Source: an uncultured Eubacteriales bacterium (GTDB lineage Bacteria > Bacillota > Clostridia > Oscillospirales > CAG-272). Taken from it: 64,000 nt of DNA. Position numbers and translations under genes: made by a program. The stretch covers positions 34,657 to 98,656 of the forward strand of contig CAKSDZ010000006.1 of NCBI GenBank assembly GCA_934446365.1. Direction: 5' to 3'. Every line of letters starts with the position of its first letter. Position 1 is the stretch's first letter. Positions 25,543-34,416 of the stretch are shown here, one piece after another. The notes below the pieces were generated by a model. It saw nothing but the letters and a program-made list of their open reading frames with translations, was not told the origin of the DNA and did not search any database.

Positions 25543-27234
25543 ATGGCAGCTGAGTTCGCGATTGAACTGAAAAACATCACAAAAATGTTCGGCAGTGTGG
25601 CTGCCAACAAGAACGTCGACCTTTCCTTGAAGCAGGGCGAGATTCTCGCCCTGCTCGGGGAGAACGGCTCCGGCAAAACGACGCTTATGAATATGCTGTC
25701 CGGCATTTACCGCCCGGACGGCGGCGATATTTATGTAAACGGGGAGAAAGTTGAAATTACCTCTCCCGAGGATGCGAAACGGCTCGGCATCGGCATGGTG
25801 CATCAGCACTTCAAGCTTGTCGAGGCCTTTTCGGCGGCGGACAACATTTGGCTTGGCCGCGAAAACCGCCGGTACGGATGGAGGGCGCATGCCGTTTCCC
25901 GCGCTGCGGGCAAAAAGGGAATCGGAAAACTGTGGGCTATGGCGGCGGAAAGCGGGCGCGCCATAGGTTTTTTTGCTTCCGAGAGACTTCTTCGGAAATC
26001 CCGCTATTCTGAAATCGAACATATCAGCCGAGGCTTCGGCTTTGAAATAGACCCGAATAAAAAAGTATACAATATGGCGGTCAGCGAAAAGCAGACGCTG
26101 GAAATCATCAAGGTGCTCTATTACGGCGCGAAGGTGATTATTCTCGACGAGCCTACCGCAGTGCTCACCGTGCAGGAAACCGAAAAGCTTTTCGGCGTCC
26201 TGCGGAAGATGAAGGCGGAGGGACATTCCATCATTATCATCACGCATAAGCTCAACGAGGTGCTTGCCGTCAGCGACCGCGTGGCGGTGCTGCGCAAGGG
26301 CGAATATGTCGGGACGGTGGAAACGGCCGCCGCAAACGAGCAGATGCTCACGGAGCTGATGGTCGGCCGCAAGATTGATCTTGAAATCGAGCGTCCGGTC
26401 GTCGAAAAGAAAAAGCCGCTGCTCGAAATCCGCAATCTCTCGATCAACGGCGACGAGGGCTCGCGGGCAATCGACGATGTGAGCTTTTATATCAGGGGCG
26501 GTGAGATTCTCGGCGTCGCCGGCATCGCGGGCTGCGGTCAGAAGGAGCTTTGCGAGGCAATCGCAGGACTTCGCGGCATCGCGGGCGGCGAGATCGTCCA
26601 CAAGGGAGAAAACATCGTCGGCCTTTCGCCGAAAAAGATCATTGAAAAAGGAATCTCCATGAGCTTTATTCCCGAGGACAGGCTTGGAATGGGGCTTTCT
26701 CCCTCGCTTTCCATCACGGACAACATGCTGCTGAAAAATTATAACGAGGATAATCCGTGGAATCCGGTTGTGAACCGGAAGCGCGGGCGCGCCGAAGCGG
26801 AGAGCATCATCTCCGAGCTTGGAATCGTGACGCCGTCCACGGAAACGCCGGTCAGACTCCTTTCCGGCGGCAACGTGCAGAAGGTGCTGCTCGGCAGGGA
26901 AATCAAGGTCGGACCGAACGTGATCGTTACGGCCTATCCGGTGCGTGGATTGGACATCAATTCCTCCTATGCGATTTATGACATTCTGAACCGGCAGAAA
27001 AAAAGCGGCGTGGGAATCCTGTTTGTCGGCGAGGACCTCGACGTCATGCTCGCCTTGTGTGACAAAATCATGGTGCTTTGTCACGGAAAGGTCATGGGAA
27101 TCGTCCATGCGGAAAAGACGACGAAGGAGGAGCTGGGACTCATGATGACCGGCGCCTTGAATCTTGTCCGGGACGATGCGGAAAAGCATACGGGAATTGC
27201 GAAAGATACCAATATAAAGGAGCAGCCGTCATGA
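25543..27234 (+). CDS. Nucleoside ABC transporter ATP-binding protein (NupA/YufO-like)
   Basis: A 563-residue duplicated ABC ATPase. Domain 1 (about 1-270) has Walker A GENGSGKTT, Walker B VIILDEPTA and a weak signature (MAVSEKQ). Domain 2 (about 285-520) has LSGGNVQK as signature and degenerate Walker regions (GIAGCGQKE; NVIVTAYPVRGLD), as is usual for the second half in this sugar/nucleoside group. Between residues about 105 and 165, after LGRENRRYGW, there is an extra Arg/Lys/Ala-rich stretch of roughly 30-50 residues not present in typical 510-residue relatives. The stop overlaps the permease ATG (ATGA). Confidence 0.92.
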   Translation: MAAEFAIELKNITKMFGSVAANKNVDLSLKQGEILALLGENGSGKTTLMNMLSGIYRPDGGDIYVNGEKVEITSPEDAKRLGIGMVHQHFKLVEAFSAADNIWLGRENRRYGWRAHAVSRAAGKKGIGKLWAMAAESGRAIGFFASERLLRKSRYSEIEHISRGFGFEIDPNKKVYNMAVSEKQTLEIIKVLYYGAKVIILDEPTAVLTVQETEKLFGVLRKMKAEGHSIIIITHKLNEVLAVSDRVAVLRKGEYVGTVETAAANEQMLTELMVGRKIDLEIERPVVEKKKPLLEIRNLSINGDEGSRAIDDVSFYIRGGEILGVAGIAGCGQKELCEAIAGLRGIAGGEIVHKGENIVGLSPKKIIEKGISMSFIPEDRLGMGLSPSLSITDNMLLKNYNEDNPWNPVVNRKRGRAEAESIISELGIVTPSTETPVRLLSGGNVQKVLLGREIKVGPNVIVTAYPVRGLDINSSYAIYDILNRQKKSGVGILFVGEDLDVMLALCDKIMVLCHGKVMGIVHAEKTTKEELGLMMTGALNLVRDDAEKHTGIAKDTNIKEQPS

Positions 27235-28343
27235 AAAAATATCATATCGTAAAACGGAATGCGGTCCCGGCGGGACGGAGGATGCTTTATTATCTTGTCG
27301 CAATCGCGGCGGCTCTGCTGCTCGGCGCGGTGCTGCTGCTCGCGCTCGGTGTCAATCCGCTCTCCTATTATGCCAAAATCGTCACCATCGGAACGATTTC
27401 CGACGACGGAACGGTCAGCCGTTTCGCCTATAAGCAGTTTGAAAGCTTAATCAAGATTTTCGTTCCCCTTCTTCTTACCTCCGTCGCGCTTTCCGTGGCG
27501 TTTAAAATGCGTTTTTGGAACATCGGCGGCGAGGGTCAGTTTTTGGTGGGCGCCGTCGCGGCGGCCTTCCTCCCGCTGAAATTCGGCGTCATCGGGAATA
27601 CCGGCATCACTTTGCTGCTTATGGCGCTTGCCGCTATGGCGGCAGGCGGCATTTGGGGCGGCATTGTCGCCGTTTTGAAGGTAAAATTCGGCACGAACGA
27701 AACCCTTATGACCTTGATGTTCAACTATATCGCGCTTTACTTTGTCGCTCTGCTCGGAGAGGAAAAACGAAGCTGGAATATTTTCCTCAATCCCGAGTCA
27801 CAGCGTCCGATTTTCCGAAGCGTTTGGGATTTTATCGAAATGCCGGCGATCAAAATCGGAAAATTTTCGCTTAGCTGGTCGCTTATTTTTGCGCTCGCCA
27901 TCTGCGCGCTGATTTGGTTTTATCTGAAAAAGACAAAGCACGGCTATGAAATTTCCGTCGTCGGCGACAGCGTGGGCACGGCGAAATACGCCGGCATGAA
28001 GGTCGGAAAAATCATGGTGCGCACGATGTTTCTTTCGTCGGCCCTGATTGGTCTTGCGGGATTCTTTAAGCTGATGAGCGCGGGACCGCTTTCCACCTCC
28101 CTTACGGACAGCGTCGGCTGGACCGGCATCGTCGTGGCATGGCTTGCCAAGCTCGATACCGTCGGAATCCTCGTGACCTCGCTGCTTATCAGCATTCTGA
28201 GATTCGGCTGTGCGCAGGCCAGCATCACCTATGGTGCGATCGATTCGAGATTTTCCGATCTTTTGCAGGGCGTCATTCTGTTCGCCGTTTTGGTCGCGGA
28301 TTTTGTGATTCGGTTCAAAATCGTGAAAAAGGAGGAGGCGTGA
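27231..28343 (+). CDS. Nucleoside ABC transporter permease (NupP/YufP-like)
   Basis: A 370-residue membrane protein of the BPD_transp_2 family with about 9-10 helices. The start is ATG 27231, within the ATGA overlap with the ATPase gene and with AAAGGAG 9 nt upstream. Family segments visible are FKMRFWNIGGEGQFLVGA, KFGTNETLMTLMFNYIALY and ISVVGDSVGTAKYAGM (the EAA-like cytoplasmic loop). It pairs with the following permease to form the heterodimeric channel. Confidence 0.92.
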   Translation: MKKYHIVKRNAVPAGRRMLYYLVAIAAALLLGAVLLLALGVNPLSYYAKIVTIGTISDDGTVSRFAYKQFESLIKIFVPLLLTSVALSVAFKMRFWNIGGEGQFLVGAVAAAFLPLKFGVIGNTGITLLLMALAAMAAGGIWGGIVAVLKVKFGTNETLMTLMFNYIALYFVALLGEEKRSWNIFLNPESQRPIFRSVWDFIEMPAIKIGKFSLSWSLIFALAICALIWFYLKKTKHGYEISVVGDSVGTAKYAGMKVGKIMVRTMFLSSALIGLAGFFKLMSAGPLSTSLTDSVGWTGIVVAWLAKLDTVGILVTSLLISILRFGCAQASITYGAIDSRFSDLLQGVILFAVLVADFVIRFKIVKKEEA

Positions 28344-28344
28344 T

Positions 28345-29340
28345 ATGGGAATTGAAGTTCTGACCGGCTTTATATACAGTCTGATCGTCTATAACATTCC
28401 GCTTCTTTACGGCACCGTCGGCGAAATCTTTAATGAAAAATCGGGAAGCCTGAACCTCGGCGTCGAGGGCACGATGGCGGTCGGCGCGATGTTCGGTTAT
28501 CTGATCGGCTGCTGGACAAACAGCCTGTTTCTCGGCATACTCGCCTCGATGGTATTTGCCGGACTGTGCGGCCTTATCTTTGCATTTTTTACGGTTTCAC
28601 TGCAAGCGAATCAAAATGTCACGGGACTGACCGTGACCACCCTTGGCCTCGGCGTTTACTACTTTGTGGGACACGGCGTCAACAAAAGTCTCGGATGGCC
28701 CTCGATGCAGGCGGCGTCGAATATCACCGCCGGCTGGAAAGCGATTCACATTCCGCTTCTTTCGGATATCCCGTTTTTCGGGAAAGCGTTCTTTTCTCAC
28801 AATATTTTTATTTACCTCGGCATTTTGATTGCCGTTTTGTCATGGTGGTATATGAAATATACAAAAGCGGGACTGCGTATGCGCGCCGTCGGTGAAAATC
28901 CCGCGGCGGCGGATTCCTGCGGCGTGAATATCAACCGTTACAAGTATGTGCATATCATTCTCGGTTCCGCCATTATGGGAATCGGCGGTTATTATATGGC
29001 GCTTAACATCAGCGGCGAATATCTCGCCAGCACCGGCTGGGTAAACGGATATGGCTGGATTGCGGTGGCGCTCGTCATCTTTGCGGGCTGGAATCCGGCA
29101 AAAGCCCTGCTCGGCACGTTTGTATTCGGCATTTTCAAGGCGCTGGAGGTTTACAACGATTCGATTGTCTATGCGTTCCCGAAGGTGTTCGGATGGCTGC
29201 ATGCGATTCCGCTCAAGGTGTATACGGCGCTTCCGTTTATCATCACCGCGATCGTGCTTTTCATCGGCTCCGTCCGAAAATCCAAAAAGACGAATCAGCC
29301 GGCGGCAATCGGTATAAACTATTACCGCGAGGACAGGTAA
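28345..29340 (+). CDS. Nucleoside ABC transporter permease (NupQ/YufQ-like)
   Basis: A 331-residue second permease of the BPD_transp_2 family. Family segments are EKSGSLNLGVEGTMAVGA near the N terminus, ANQNVTGLTVTTLGLGV, and LRMRAVGENPAAADSCGVNI for the cytoplasmic coupling loop. The ATG directly follows the TGA of the previous permease, with GGAGGAGG inside that gene. Last gene of the xpt-importer group. Confidence 0.93.
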   Translation: MGIEVLTGFIYSLIVYNIPLLYGTVGEIFNEKSGSLNLGVEGTMAVGAMFGYLIGCWTNSLFLGILASMVFAGLCGLIFAFFTVSLQANQNVTGLTVTTLGLGVYYFVGHGVNKSLGWPSMQAASNITAGWKAIHIPLLSDIPFFGKAFFSHNIFIYLGILIAVLSWWYMKYTKAGLRMRAVGENPAAADSCGVNINRYKYVHIILGSAIMGIGGYYMALNISGEYLASTGWVNGYGWIAVALVIFAGWNPAKALLGTFVFGIFKALEVYNDSIVYAFPKVFGWLHAIPLKVYTALPFIITAIVLFIGSVRKSKKTNQPAAIGINYYREDR

Positions 29341-29368
29341 TCGTTTTTCTCGATTCTGATAGAAGCGA

Positions 29369-29397
29369 TTGACAAACGGCGGCGTATATGATAAAAT
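29369..29397 (+). promoter_or_regulatory. Promoter of the 29.5-kb membrane gene
   Basis: TTGACA (29369-29374), 17-nt spacer, TAAAAT (29392-29397). The flank AAGCGATTGACAAA is repeated at the promoter at 63929. Confidence 0.7.
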
Positions 29398-29403
29398 AAA
29401 AAC

Positions 29404-29490
29404 AATTGGGAATTGCTTTTTGCAATTCGGCATTTTTCGGGCAGAATGCCCGAAAAATGCCCCTCACGGGGCGTGCCCGTTTTTTATAAA
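29404..29490 (+). promoter_or_regulatory. Three-hairpin leader with terminator-like end
   Basis: Hairpin 1 GAATTGC-TTTTT-GCAATTC (29410-29428). Hairpin 2 has arms GCATTTTTCGGGCA and TGCCCGAAAAATGC (29430-29460). Hairpin 3 ACGGG-GCGTG-CCCGT followed by a T-run (29466-29486) looks like a terminator placed before the ribosome site. Hairpin 1 recurs at 63972-63990 after a matching promoter. Confidence 0.55.
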
Positions 29491-29530
29491 CGGACTATCG
29501 ACAAATCAAAAACATTTGGAGGATTTGAAA

Positions 29531-30112
29531 ATGAACACACAAACACCGAATTCAATGCTGAAAAACAAATATCTTTCCAGATGGAAAGGCGGCAGCTGGG
29601 CGATTTTCTGCGTCGCTGCTTTTTCGGTCGTCAATATTTTGATGTTTCTTTTCGGCAGCGATTCCTATTTCCTTTTTACCGCATATATTCCTTATTTTCT
29701 CGGTGTGCTCGGCGTCGCATTTCTGAAAGGGATGTGGGAATATCCCGTATCACCGGCACTCGGAGCGTTTCTGCTGTCTATAACGGCCGTTTTGGTGATT
29801 TTATATTTTGTCTTTTGGTTCTTTTCCAAAAAGAAAGCCGGATGATTGATTGCCGGCACCGTGTTTTTTGCGCTTGACACGGCATTTGTGGTGCTGTTTG
29901 GCATGATTTCCGGAGATTTTGTCTCACTGCTGGTTGATATTCTTTTCCATATCCTTGCTTTGGTGGAAATGATTTTGGGTGTGACTGCGGCTGTCAAGCT
30001 GAAAAAGCTTCCTGACGATGCCGCTGCCGCGGAGATTTCCTCGGAGCAGGCTGCGACGGAATCCATAACAACAAAGGATCAGCCGGGCATCTCGGACGAA
30101 TTTAAAAACTGA
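29531..30112 (+). pseudogene. Four-helix membrane protein gene interrupted by in-frame TGA
   Basis: From ATG 29531 (GGAGG 8 nt upstream) the frame encodes 104 residues, then TGA at 29843-29845. The same frame stays open for 88 more residues to 30112. Across the stop the text reads KKKAG-stop-IAGTVFFALDTAFVVLF, i.e. a conserved-looking loop and helix where Trp (TGG) would fit. Joined, the product has about four TM segments and a hydrophilic tail (EISSEQAATES). Nonsense mutation, sequencing error and read-through are all possible; TGA is the normal stop of many neighbours, so general recoding is unlikely. No family name was recalled. Confidence 0.7.
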
Positions 30113-30116
30113 CAAA

Positions 30117-30146
30117 AAACCGTCACGGAATTTCCGTGACGGTTTT
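30117..30146 (+). terminator. Terminator after the broken membrane gene
   Basis: AAAACCGTCACGGAA and TTCCGTGACGGTTTT arms, starting a few bases after the TGA of the downstream half. Confidence 0.85.
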
Positions 30147-30190
30147 CTATATTATTGTTCCAACAAACCGATGGAGGTTATTTATGGGAA

Positions 30191-30226
30191 TAAATTCGGC
30201 AAGCTTTGATAAAAGCTTGCCGAATT
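30191..30226 (-). terminator. Terminator of tRNA-Ser
   Basis: AAATTCGGCAAGCTT and AAGCTTGCCGAATTT arms around TGATAA, just 3' of the minus-strand tRNA gene; the minus-strand T-run follows. Confidence 0.75.
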
Positions 30227-30227
30227 T

Positions 30228-30316
30228 TGGCGGAAGCGGTGGGATTCGAACCCACGAGCCCGTGAGGACTACCTGATTTCGAGTCAGGCCCGTTATGACC
30301 ACTTCGATACGCTTCC
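30228..30316 (-). tRNA. tRNA-Ser(CGA)
   Basis: Minus-strand 89-nt gene including an encoded CCA. The acceptor stem is GGAAGCG/CGCTTCC with discriminator G, the anticodon loop is CTCGAAA (anticodon CGA, codon UCG), a long variable arm is typical of tRNA-Ser, and the T loop is GGTTCGAATCC. A promoter lies at 30336-30364. Confidence 0.95.
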
Positions 30317-30335
30317 GTATATAAGAGACCCTTTT

Positions 30336-30364
30336 ACTATATCACAAGATTTTTCATTTGTCAA
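30336..30364 (-). promoter_or_regulatory. Promoter of tRNA-Ser
   Basis: Minus strand: TTGACA (30359-30364), 17-nt spacer, TATAGT (30336-30341), 20 nt before the tRNA 5' end. On the plus strand at about 30447-30475 a TTCACA-17-TATTAT pair may serve the glm operon. Confidence 0.7.
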
Positions 30365-30521
30365 GAAGGCTTTCCCGCTTTTTTGCGAGAAGAAAACATT
30401 GTGTGACCGGATGATCCTAAATTTACACTTCTTACAACTTTCATTCACATTTTGTCAACGATTGCGTATTATACTTAAAAAACCGAATTTACATAAAATT
30501 GTGGAGAGAAAGGGATTCAGA

Positions 30522-31199
30522 ATGACAAATCGCTTCGAGATACCGTCGCTTTTGGATGTTAATAAGACAATGGCGGCGGAACTTTTTTTGTCGCTTCATG
30601 AGCCATGGGAGGCGATTCCGGCCATACGGGAGTTTATTTTAACGCTTGGGGAAACCTTATCCGACGAGCTTTTTTGGCATCCTGAAAAGGATGTGTGGAT
30701 TGCCAAAACCGCGCAGGTTTTTCCGTCGGCTTATATCAAAGGTCCGTGTATCATCGATGAGGAAGCCGAGATTCGTCACTGTGCGTTTATCCGCGGCTCG
30801 GTGATTGTCGGAAAACACGCGGTCGTCGGCAATTCCACGGAGCTTAAAAACGCGATTCTGTTTGACCGCGTGCAGGTGCCGCATTTCAATTATATCGGGG
30901 ATTCCGTACTGGGCTATCGTTCTCATATCGGAGCGGGCGGCGTCACGTCGAACGTCAAGCTTGATAAAACGCCGATTTCCGTATCCTGTCCCGACGGCAG
31001 GATAGATACCGGCCTTATAAAATTTGGAGCGGTGCTCGGCGATTTTGTCGAGGTCGGGTGCAATTCCGTGCTCAATCCGGGAACGGTTATCGGGCGGGGA
31101 ACGACCGTCTATCCGGGCTCTTCCGTGCGCGGTTATGTGCCGGAAAATTCCATTTATAAGGGATGCGGGGAAATCGTCATCAAAAAACACAAGGAATAG
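30522..31199 (+). CDS. GlmU-like left-handed beta-helix acetyltransferase
   Basis: A 225-residue protein. Residues 1-60 are helical; 60-220 are hexapeptide repeats. The segment VQVPHFNYIGDSVLGYRSHI parallels the active-site stretch of the GlmU C-terminal half (its catalytic His lies in a HLSY-GD context), so H121 is the candidate base. IGAGGVTSNVK matches the next GlmU motif. The N-terminal uridylyltransferase domain of full GlmU is missing. Position directly before glmM and glmS points to UDP-GlcNAc synthesis, probably the GlcN-1-P acetylation step; nucleotidyl transfer would need another protein. Often annotated as UDP-N-acetylglucosamine pyrophosphorylase. Confidence 0.82.
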   Translation: MTNRFEIPSLLDVNKTMAAELFLSLHEPWEAIPAIREFILTLGETLSDELFWHPEKDVWIAKTAQVFPSAYIKGPCIIDEEAEIRHCAFIRGSVIVGKHAVVGNSTELKNAILFDRVQVPHFNYIGDSVLGYRSHIGAGGVTSNVKLDKTPISVSCPDGRIDTGLIKFGAVLGDFVEVGCNSVLNPGTVIGRGTTVYPGSSVRGYVPENSIYKGCGEIVIKKHKE

Positions 31200-31210
31200 A
31201 GGAGACAGTT

Positions 31211-32569
31211 ATGGGTAGATTATTCGGTACGGACGGCGTGAGGGGAATCGCCAATGAAACGCTGACCTGTGAGCTTGCCATGCGGATCGGCAGAGCGGCC
31301 GCCGCCGTACTTTGTGACGGGCGCCGCCGCCGTTCTATTTTTGTGATTGGGACGGATACACGCATGTCGTCCGACATGCTGTCGGCGGCAATCACGGCGG
31401 GACTCTGCTCCGTGGGGGCGGATGTGATTCTGCTCGGCGTCATTCCCACGCCGGCGGTGGCGTATCTTGTGGGCAAATACAAGGCGGATGCCGGCATTAT
31501 GATTTCCGCATCCCACAATCCCGCGCCGTTTAACGGAATCAAAATTTTCAGCGGCGACGGCTATAAGCTGCCGGACGCGCTGGAAGAGCAGATTGAAGCG
31601 ATGGTGCTGGGAGACATCCCGATGCCGCAGGCATGCGAGGGACGGGAGGTCGGCCGTGTGACCTACGGAAAGAGCGCGGTGAAGGATTATGTCGAGCACC
31701 TGAAAAGCACCTGCCCATATTCGCTATCCGGGCTTCGGATTGCCGTGGACTGCGCGAACGGTTCCGCTTCCGTAACGGCGAAAAAACTGTTTTCCGAGCT
31801 TGGGGCAGACGTGCGGATGCTCTTTGACAGACCGGACGGCCTCAACATTAACGACGGATGCGGCTCCACGCATATGGAGGCGCTCACGGAATATGTCTTA
31901 AAGAACGGGTTGGATCTCGGCGTCGCTTTCGACGGAGACGCGGACAGGTGTCTCTGTGTCGATGACAAGGGGATGCTCATCGACGGGGATTTCATCATGG
32001 CGATCTGCGCGCTCGACATGAAAGAGCGGGGCAAGCTTTCGAAAGATACGGTCGTCGGGACGATTATGACCAATTTCGGCTTTACAAAATTCTGTGAGGA
32101 AAACGGCATACGGTTTGTGGCGACAAAGGTCGGCGACCGATTCGTTTTGGAGGAGATGCTGCTCGAAGAATATTCCTTTGGCGGGGAGCAGTCCGGCCAT
32201 GTGATTTTTCGGGATTTCGCGACAACGGGAGACGGAGAGTTAACTGCGGTGCAGCTGCTTTCCATGCTTCGCCGCCGCGGCTGCCGGCTTTCCGAGCTTT
32301 CCGGCATTATGACGAAATATCCGCAGATATCTCTTGGCATCACCGTTTCGGCCGAAGGGAAGCTCGCGTTTTATACGGATTATGAGATCAAAAAGGCGAT
32401 TGACGACGCGAAGACGGCGCTCGGAACCGGCGGCAGAATCGTCGTGCGTCCGTCCGGAACGGAGCCGCTGATCCGTGTTATGACGGAGGGCGCGGATGAA
32501 AAGCTGATCGAGCAAACGGCACGCGAGGTGGCCGCCGTTATCGAAGCTCGGCTTTGCCGGCATGAATAA
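31211..32569 (+). CDS. glmM: Phosphoglucosamine mutase
   Basis: A 452-residue alpha-D-phosphohexomutase that converts GlcN-6-P to GlcN-1-P. The start ATG 31211 has GAGGAGAC upstream and gives MGRLFGTDGVRGIAN. The phosphoserine is S101 in ISASHNP, the Mg-binding loop is FDGDADR, the sugar loop is GGEQSGH and the phosphate-binding loop is VRPSGTEPLIRVM. It lies 11 bp after the beta-helix gene and 14 bp before glmS. Confidence 0.96.
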   Translation: MGRLFGTDGVRGIANETLTCELAMRIGRAAAAVLCDGRRRRSIFVIGTDTRMSSDMLSAAITAGLCSVGADVILLGVIPTPAVAYLVGKYKADAGIMISASHNPAPFNGIKIFSGDGYKLPDALEEQIEAMVLGDIPMPQACEGREVGRVTYGKSAVKDYVEHLKSTCPYSLSGLRIAVDCANGSASVTAKKLFSELGADVRMLFDRPDGLNINDGCGSTHMEALTEYVLKNGLDLGVAFDGDADRCLCVDDKGMLIDGDFIMAICALDMKERGKLSKDTVVGTIMTNFGFTKFCEENGIRFVATKVGDRFVLEEMLLEEYSFGGEQSGHVIFRDFATTGDGELTAVQLLSMLRRRGCRLSELSGIMTKYPQISLGITVSAEGKLAFYTDYEIKKAIDDAKTALGTGGRIVVRPSGTEPLIRVMTEGADEKLIEQTAREVAAVIEARLCRHE

Positions 32570-32583
32570 TCGGAGGAATCGAT

Positions 32584-34416
32584 ATGTGTGGGATTATAGG
32601 CTATACCGGACGTAAAAATGCGGTGCCCGTTCTCATTTCCGGCCTTCATTCGCTTGAATACCGCGGATATGATTCGGCGGGAATCGCGGTGATGGACGGC
32701 GGGGCGGTCACCTGTGTCAAGGCAAAGGGAAGAATTGCAAATGTTGAGAGCTTGCTGGAATCTCGTCCTCATGAGCTGTCATCTCATACCGGAATCGGTC
32801 ATACGCGCTGGGCTACGCACGGCGCGCCGTCCGACGAAAATTCCCATCCGCACGGGACGGAGCTTGTGTATGCCGTTCATAACGGTATCATCGAAAACTA
32901 CGCGGAGCTGCGGGAACGCCTTGCGGGGCTTGGTTATCGGTTCCGTTCCGAAACGGATACCGAGGCTGCGGTCTGCCTTATTGATTACCATTACCGGCAG
33001 ACAGGGGATCCAAAGGAAGCACTTGCCGCGGCGACGCGGGAGCTGCGCGGTTCTTGGGCGCTCGGTGTGCTGTTCGCGGACAGGGACGGAGAGCTTTATG
33101 CGGTGCGGCATGAAAATCCGCTTGTCGCGGCCTCGGATGAAACGGGCTCCTATATCGCTTCGGATATCACGGCGCTTTTGGAGCATACCGATCGCTATAT
33201 CAGACTGGATGAAGATGAAATAGCGGTGCTCTGCGCGGACGGAATACGGGTTTATGGGGCGGACGGCGCTCCGGTCGAAAAGGAAGTGCAGACCGTCACA
33301 TGGAACCGCGATGCCGCAAGACGCGGCGGCTTTCCGCACTATATGCTCAAAGAAATCCATGAGGAGCCGGAAACCATTCGGAAAACCGTCGGAGCCGGAA
33401 CACGCGGCGGCTTTCCCGATTTCGGCGCCGGTAATGTCGATATGGCGGCCCTTGACCGGGCGGAACATATTTATATCGTTGCGTGCGGGACCGCGATGCA
33501 CGCGGGGCTCATCGGGAAACAGCTGATCGAGCGGTTTTCCGGAATCCCGGTTTCCGTGGAAATCGCGTCCGAATTCCGATACGGCGCGCCGATTGTATCG
33601 GAAAACGATCTTTTTATCGCGATTTCCCAATCGGGAGAAACCGCCGATACGCTGGCGGCGCTGCGGCTTGCCAAATCGCTCGGCATGTATACGCTTTCTA
33701 TTGTGAATGTGGTCGGTTCGAGCGTGGCGCGCGAATCGGACGGGGTGATCTATACCTGTGCCGGGCCGGAAATCGCGGTCGCCAGTACAAAGGCATATAT
33801 CGTGCAGCTTTCCGTTTTGTATCTGCTCGCGGCGCATTTCGGCTTTTGCCGCGGCAGGCTTTCCGAGAGGGAAGTGTCGGCGTTCGTTTCGGATTTGAAA
33901 AACGCCGCGCCGGATGCCGTTGCATCCGTCATTGCGAGGGCGGAGGAGCTTAAAGCGGCGGCGGAAACGATCAAGGGCGCGGAGGATATTTTCTATATCG
34001 GACGCGGGGCGGATTATTTTCTCGCGGAAGAGGCGTCGCTGAAGCTTAAAGAGGTCTCCTATATCCACAGCGAGGCCTATCCTGCCGGAGAACTCAAACA
34101 CGGGACAATATCGCTTATCACCGACGGCGTTCCGGTGATCGCCATTGCAAATACGAGGGAATTGCACGATAAAATGATAAACAATATCCGAGAGGTGCGC
34201 GCGCGCGGCGCTTATGTGCTGCTGCTCTGCGGCGCGGATTTTCCGGAAACGACGGGGATTGCGGATACGGTAATCCGGCTTCCCGCGCTGCGGGAGGAGC
34301 TGATGCCGCTGCCGACGGCAACGGCTTTTCAGCTTCTTGCCTATTATACATCCGTGCTCCGCGGCTGCGATGTCGATAAGCCGCGCAATCTCGCAAAATC
34401 CGTTACGGTAGAATGA
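32584..34416 (+). CDS. glmS: Glutamine-fructose-6-phosphate aminotransferase (isomerizing)
   Basis: A 610-residue enzyme that makes GlcN-6-P from fructose-6-P and glutamine. The N-terminal Ntn glutaminase domain starts MCGIIGYTG, with C2 (after Met removal) as nucleophile. Two SIS domains follow (about 285-420 and 455-590), with CGTAMHAGL, SQSGETADT and the C-terminal PRNLAKSVTVE tail. Only a 14-bp gap separates it from glmM, so there is no room for a glmS ribozyme leader in front of it. Tail-to-tail overlap of 14 bp with the next minus-strand gene. Confidence 0.97.
   Translation: MCGIIGYTGRKNAVPVLISGLHSLEYRGYDSAGIAVMDGGAVTCVKAKGRIANVESLLESRPHELSSHTGIGHTRWATHGAPSDENSHPHGTELVYAVHNGIIENYAELRERLAGLGYRFRSETDTEAAVCLIDYHYRQTGDPKEALAAATRELRGSWALGVLFADRDGELYAVRHENPLVAASDETGSYIASDITALLEHTDRYIRLDEDEIAVLCADGIRVYGADGAPVEKEVQTVTWNRDAARRGGFPHYMLKEIHEEPETIRKTVGAGTRGGFPDFGAGNVDMAALDRAEHIYIVACGTAMHAGLIGKQLIERFSGIPVSVEIASEFRYGAPIVSENDLFIAISQSGETADTLAALRLAKSLGMYTLSIVNVVGSSVARESDGVIYTCAGPEIAVASTKAYIVQLSVLYLLAAHFGFCRGRLSEREVSAFVSDLKNAAPDAVASVIARAEELKAAAETIKGAEDIFYIGRGADYFLAEEASLKLKEVSYIHSEAYPAGELKHGTISLITDGVPVIAIANTRELHDKMINNIREVRARGAYVLLLCGADFPETTGIADTVIRLPALREELMPLPTATAFQLLAYYTSVLRGCDVDKPRNLAKSVTVE

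Noticed and set aside
29843..29845. TGA as selenocysteine or as Trp under an alternative code
   Set aside because: Many intact genes in the window end with TGA, no SECIS-like loop directly follows, and Trp-like context suggests a nonsense change.
32570..32583. glmS ribozyme
   Set aside because: Only 14 bp separate glmM and glmS, far too little for the ribozyme core.
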